64,000 nt of DNA from NCBI RefSeq assembly GCF_030317205.1, contig NZ_JASZYB010000002.1, forward strand, positions 300,501 through 364,500, given 5' to 3'. The translations under genes were made by a program, and so were the position numbers. The DNA is from Variovorax sp. J2L1-78 (GTDB lineage: Bacteria > Pseudomonadota > Gammaproteobacteria > Burkholderiales > Burkholderiaceae_C). The stretch's first letter is position 1. The number at the start of each line of letters is the position of its first letter. Below the pieces are notes generated by a model, which was given only the letters and a program-made list of their open reading frames with translations, ran no database searches and had not been told where the DNA came from. Positions 61,312 through 64,000 of the stretch are shown piece after piece.

Positions 61312-62265
61312 TCACGCCGCCTCGTGCGCCGCCACCAGGCATTCCTGGAACAGCTGCGCCGCACGCGACGGCGCCGGCGAACGCCGCAGCACGCTGACGA
61401 AGCGGCAGGCATAGCGGAAGCGTTTCGGCGCCACCGCCTGCATCAGCCCCTCCTGCTCGAAACCCTTGGCGTAGTGGTCGGGCAGGAAGCCCAGGTACTG
61501 GCCGGACAGCACCAGCATCGCGATCGCCTCCTGGTCGAAGCCGGTGGCCTTGCGCACCAGCCGCGCGCGATGGCTGAGCTCCATGTTGGGCGAGTGGAAG
61601 CCCAGGCCGGCGAAGGCATGGGCGCGCAGCCTCTCCCACGTCAGGCCGGCATGCGCCGCGCCGAACAGCGGGTGGCGCGCACCGCAGTACAGCAGCATCG
61701 TCTCGCCGAACAGGTCGGCGTAGGCCAGCGTCTTCGAGCTGCGGTGCGCCGGGATGATGCCGACCTGGAAGGCGCCATCGATCACGCCGCGCTCGATGGC
61801 GTTGATCGAGCCGACGTGGATGTTCAGCCGCACCTCGGGCGCCCGCGTGGCGAAGCGCGCGATGGCATCGCCCACGTGCGCCTGCGGGTTGCTCGCCGTC
61901 TTGTCGAACACCGCCACGTCGAGCTGCCCGCCCATGCGGTGGTGGATGTCGTCGATGCTGCTGCGGAAGGCCTCGACCGAGGCCAGCAGGCGCAGCGTCT
62001 CGTCGTAGACGCGCTGGCCCTCGGGCGTGAGCGCGAAGCCGGCCCGCCCGCGCCGGCACAGCACCAGGCCCATGCGCGTCTCCAGGTCCTTGACGTGGCG
62101 GCTCACGGTGGAGGTGCCGATGTTGAGTTCCAGCTCGGCCGCCGCCATGCCGCCGCATTCGACGACGCTCTTGAACACCTTGAGCAGGCGCAGATCCATG
62201 TCGCTCAGCTGGCCGAGCAGGGCGCGTGATTTCTCGGAGGACTTCGGAGGTTGCTTTACTTGCAT
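61312..62265 (-). CDS. LysR family transcriptional regulator
   Basis: 317 residues. Helix-turn-helix MAAAELELNIGTSTVSRHVK and effector domain (GGQLDVAVFDKTASNPQ). It ends 3 bases from the converging MocR gene and is divergent from the transaminase gene, which it probably controls. No clean operator was found in the 101-base gap. Confidence 0.92.
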   Translation of the reverse strand: MQVKQPPKSSEKSRALLGQLSDMDLRLLKVFKSVVECGGMAAAELELNIGTSTVSRHVKDLETRMGLVLCRRGRAGFALTPEGQRVYDETLRLLASVEAFRSSIDDIHHRMGGQLDVAVFDKTASNPQAHVGDAIARFATRAPEVRLNIHVGSINAIERGVIDGAFQVGIIPAHRSSKTLAYADLFGETMLLYCGARHPLFGAAHAGLTWERLRAHAFAGLGFHSPNMELSHRARLVRKATGFDQEAIAMLVLSGQYLGFLPDHYAKGFEQEGLMQAVAPKRFRYACRFVSVLRRSPAPSRAAQLFQECLVAAHEAA

Positions 62266-62366
62266 GGACGCTCAAGTGAACTTCGATATTGCGCCATTTT
62301 CAGGAATAAGCGCGCGACGAACAATCCGGCGAGCCGATTCATCCCTTCCACCCAACGCCCGCCGCC

Positions 62367-63719
62367 ATGACCACCCTCACCGCCCCGACCCCGCCCGCCG
62401 CCTCCCGCACCGACGCCGCCTGGCTCGACGCGCACTGGATGCCCTTCACCGGCAACCGCAACTTCAAGGCCGACCCGCGCATGGTGGTAGAGGCCAAGGG
62501 TGCCTACTTCACCGACGACACCGGCCGCAAGGTGTTCGACGGGCTGTCGGGCCTGTGGTGCACCGGCCTCGGCCACGGCCGCCCGGAAATCACCGAAGCG
62601 GTGAGCCGCCAGGTCGCCAAGCTCGACTACGCGCCGGCCTTCCAGTTCGGTCACCCGGCCTCCTTCGAGCTGGCCAACAAGCTCAAGGAACTCACGCCCG
62701 CCGGGCTCGACCACGTCTTCTTCACCGGCTCGGGCTCCGAGGCCGCCGATACCTCGCTGAAGATGGCCCGCGCCTACTGGCGCGCCAAAGGCCAAGCCAG
62801 CAAGACCCGGCTGATCGGCCGTGAGAAGGGCTACCACGGCGTGAACTTCGGCGGCATTTCGGTGGGCGGCATCGGCGGCAACCGCAAGCTGTTCGGCCAG
62901 GCCGTGGAAGCCGACCACCTGCCGCACACCGTGCTGCCCGGCAACACCTTCGTGCGCGGCATGCCGACCGAGGGCGCGCACCTGGCCGACCGCCTGCTCG
63001 ACCTGATCGCGCTGCACGACGCCTCGAACATCGCCGCCGTCATCGTCGAACCGATGTCCGGCTCGGCCGGCGTGATCGTGCCGCCCGCGGGCTACCTGCA
63101 GCGCCTGCGCGACATCTGCACCGCCAACAACATCCTGCTGATCTTCGACGAGGTCATCACCGGTTTCGGCCGCATGGGCGCAATGACCGGCGCCGATGCC
63201 TTCGGCGTGACGCCGGACATCATGAACGTCGCCAAGCAGGTGACCAACGGCGCGCAGCCGCTGGGCGCCGTGATCGCCAGCAAGGAGATCTACGACACCT
63301 TCATGGCGGCCGGCGGCCCGGACTACATGGTCGAATTCCCGCACGGCTACACCTACTCGGCCCACCCGGTGGCGTGCGCCGCCGGCCTCGCGGCGCTCGA
63401 CGTGCTGACCCGCGAGGACATGGTCGGCCGCGTGCGCACGCTGGCGCCGCATTTCGAGAACGCGGTGCACAGCCTCAAGGGCAGCCAACACGTCGTCGAC
63501 ATCCGCAACTTCGGCCTGGCCGCGGGCATCACGCTGGCGCCGGTGCCCGGCGAACCCGCCAAGCGCCCGTACGAAGTGGCCATGGCGTGCTGGAAGAAGG
63601 GCTTCTACGTGCGCTACGGCGGCGACACGATCCAGCTCGCTCCGCCCTTCATCACCGAGAAGGCGGAAATCGACCGGCTGATCAACGCCGTCGGTGACGC
63701 GCTCGCCGAGGTCGCCTGA
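62367..63719 (+). CDS. Beta-alanine:pyruvate transaminase (class III aminotransferase)
   Basis: 450 residues. The start WLDAHWMPFTGNRNFKADPR is a strong mark of beta-alanine:pyruvate and other omega-transaminases. PLP motifs: TGSGSEAADTSLK, IFDEVITGFGR and the Lys in ITNVAKQVTNGAQPLG-type loop (NVAKQVTNGAQPLG). It would move the amino group of beta-alanine to pyruvate, making malonate semialdehyde and alanine. Other omega-amines are possible substrates. Confidence 0.92.
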   Translation: MTTLTAPTPPAASRTDAAWLDAHWMPFTGNRNFKADPRMVVEAKGAYFTDDTGRKVFDGLSGLWCTGLGHGRPEITEAVSRQVAKLDYAPAFQFGHPASFELANKLKELTPAGLDHVFFTGSGSEAADTSLKMARAYWRAKGQASKTRLIGREKGYHGVNFGGISVGGIGGNRKLFGQAVEADHLPHTVLPGNTFVRGMPTEGAHLADRLLDLIALHDASNIAAVIVEPMSGSAGVIVPPAGYLQRLRDICTANNILLIFDEVITGFGRMGAMTGADAFGVTPDIMNVAKQVTNGAQPLGAVIASKEIYDTFMAAGGPDYMVEFPHGYTYSAHPVACAAGLAALDVLTREDMVGRVRTLAPHFENAVHSLKGSQHVVDIRNFGLAAGITLAPVPGEPAKRPYEVAMACWKKGFYVRYGGDTIQLAPPFITEKAEIDRLINAVGDALAEVA

Positions 63720-63766
63720 ACGACCCGTGACGTAAGCATCGCGCCAGCGATTGCCCCCTAAACTGC

Positions 63767-63806
63767 AAAGCCCGAGGCCCGGATACACCGGCCCGGGCTT
63801 TCCTTG
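63767..63806 (+). terminator. Probable terminator after the transaminase
   Basis: AAAGCCCG-GGCC ... GGCC-GGGCTTT stem, then CCTTGTTTT. It lies 48 bases past the transaminase and just before the next gene's ribosome-binding site, so it could also regulate that gene. Confidence 0.6.
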
Positions 63807-63821
63807 TTTTGGAGACAACGC

Positions 63822-64000
63822 GTGAGCGACACCACATTCGACTACATCGTCATCGGCGGCGGCACGGCCGGCGCGCTGATGTGCAACCGACTCTCGGCGG
63901 ACAAGCGCAAGCGCGTGCTGCTGATCGAGGCGGGCCGCCGCGACGATTACCACTGGATCCACATCCCGGTCGGCTACCTCTACTGCATCGGCAACCCGCG
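63822..64000 (+). CDS. GMC family oxidoreductase (partial)
   Basis: 59 codons from a GTG start with GGAG 7 bases upstream; the rest lies outside. The FAD-binding motif FDYIVIGGGTAGALMCNRLS and VLLIEAG, HWIHIPVGY are typical of choline/alcohol dehydrogenases of the GMC family. Substrate unknown. It could feed the transaminase with carbonyl products (speculative). Confidence 0.9.
   Translation, partial: MSDTTFDYIVIGGGTAGALMCNRLSADKRKRVLLIEAGRRDDYHWIHIPVGYLYCIGNP

Overview
The window is GC-rich chromosomal DNA from a betaproteobacterium, most likely Burkholderiales/Comamonadaceae and Variovorax-like. This rests on gene order (atp operon next to DUF493-lipB-lipA; rpsL-rpsG-fusA-tuf-rpsJ separated from rplC...rpsQ), on cytochrome c', on Cys-free HemB paired with HemJ, and on structured intergenic repeats. 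No rRNA, tRNA, CRISPR array, transposase, integrase or phage gene was seen. The genus is an inference from recalled family features.

Layout. 1-840: 5' part of a ROK regulator (minus). 1031-8188: complete F1Fo ATP synthase operon atpI-B-E-F-H-A-G-D-C (minus). 8327-11923: DUF493-lipB-lipA, an AraC regulator and a YddG-like exporter (plus). 11855-14893: two-component system, a Spy-like lipoprotein and a small secreted protein (minus). 15025-17609: EI, HPr and a Man-family EIIA, a partial phosphotransferase system (minus). 17680-21946: envelope and redox genes (lipoprotein, DUF4197, TlpA-like thioredoxin, cytochrome c', cytochrome b561-like protein, acetyltransferase, peroxiredoxin). 22021-34378: ribosomal protein and elongation factor genes (minus), interrupted between rpsJ and rplC by a secreted lipoprotein metallopeptidase and a small exported partner. 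34516-38303: DacA-type carboxypeptidase, hydrolase, 2Fe-2S ferredoxin, VanZ protein and HemJ (minus). 38742-40899: hemB and a CorA transporter (plus). 40995-45236: small secreted protein, LysR, dienelactone hydrolase, DsbA-family isomerase, SDR and MarC. 45339-48973: Mla/MCE lipid transporter with a PqiC-like lipoprotein (minus). 49045-51633: LysR and divergent mmsA. 51967-61308: a coupled operon of peptide ABC transporter, AzlCD exporter and amidase (minus), divergent from a MocR regulator. 61312-64000: LysR, beta-alanine:pyruvate transaminase and the start of a GMC oxidoreductase.

Most of the window is core metabolism. The least explained parts are: a candidate small RNA beside hemJ/hemB with a strong promoter, an anti-Shine-Dalgarno loop and a terminator; a family of intergenic repeats whose hairpin arms differ but still pair; the extra genes and the 16S-3'-end-like leader in front of rplC; a perfect palindrome at the predicted start of the rpsL transcript; two loci for small exported proteins sharing an A-P-D-Q-N repeat; and the MocR/peptide-importer/AzlCD/amidase operon. 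Functions come from family recognition by eye; no database search or folding program was run.
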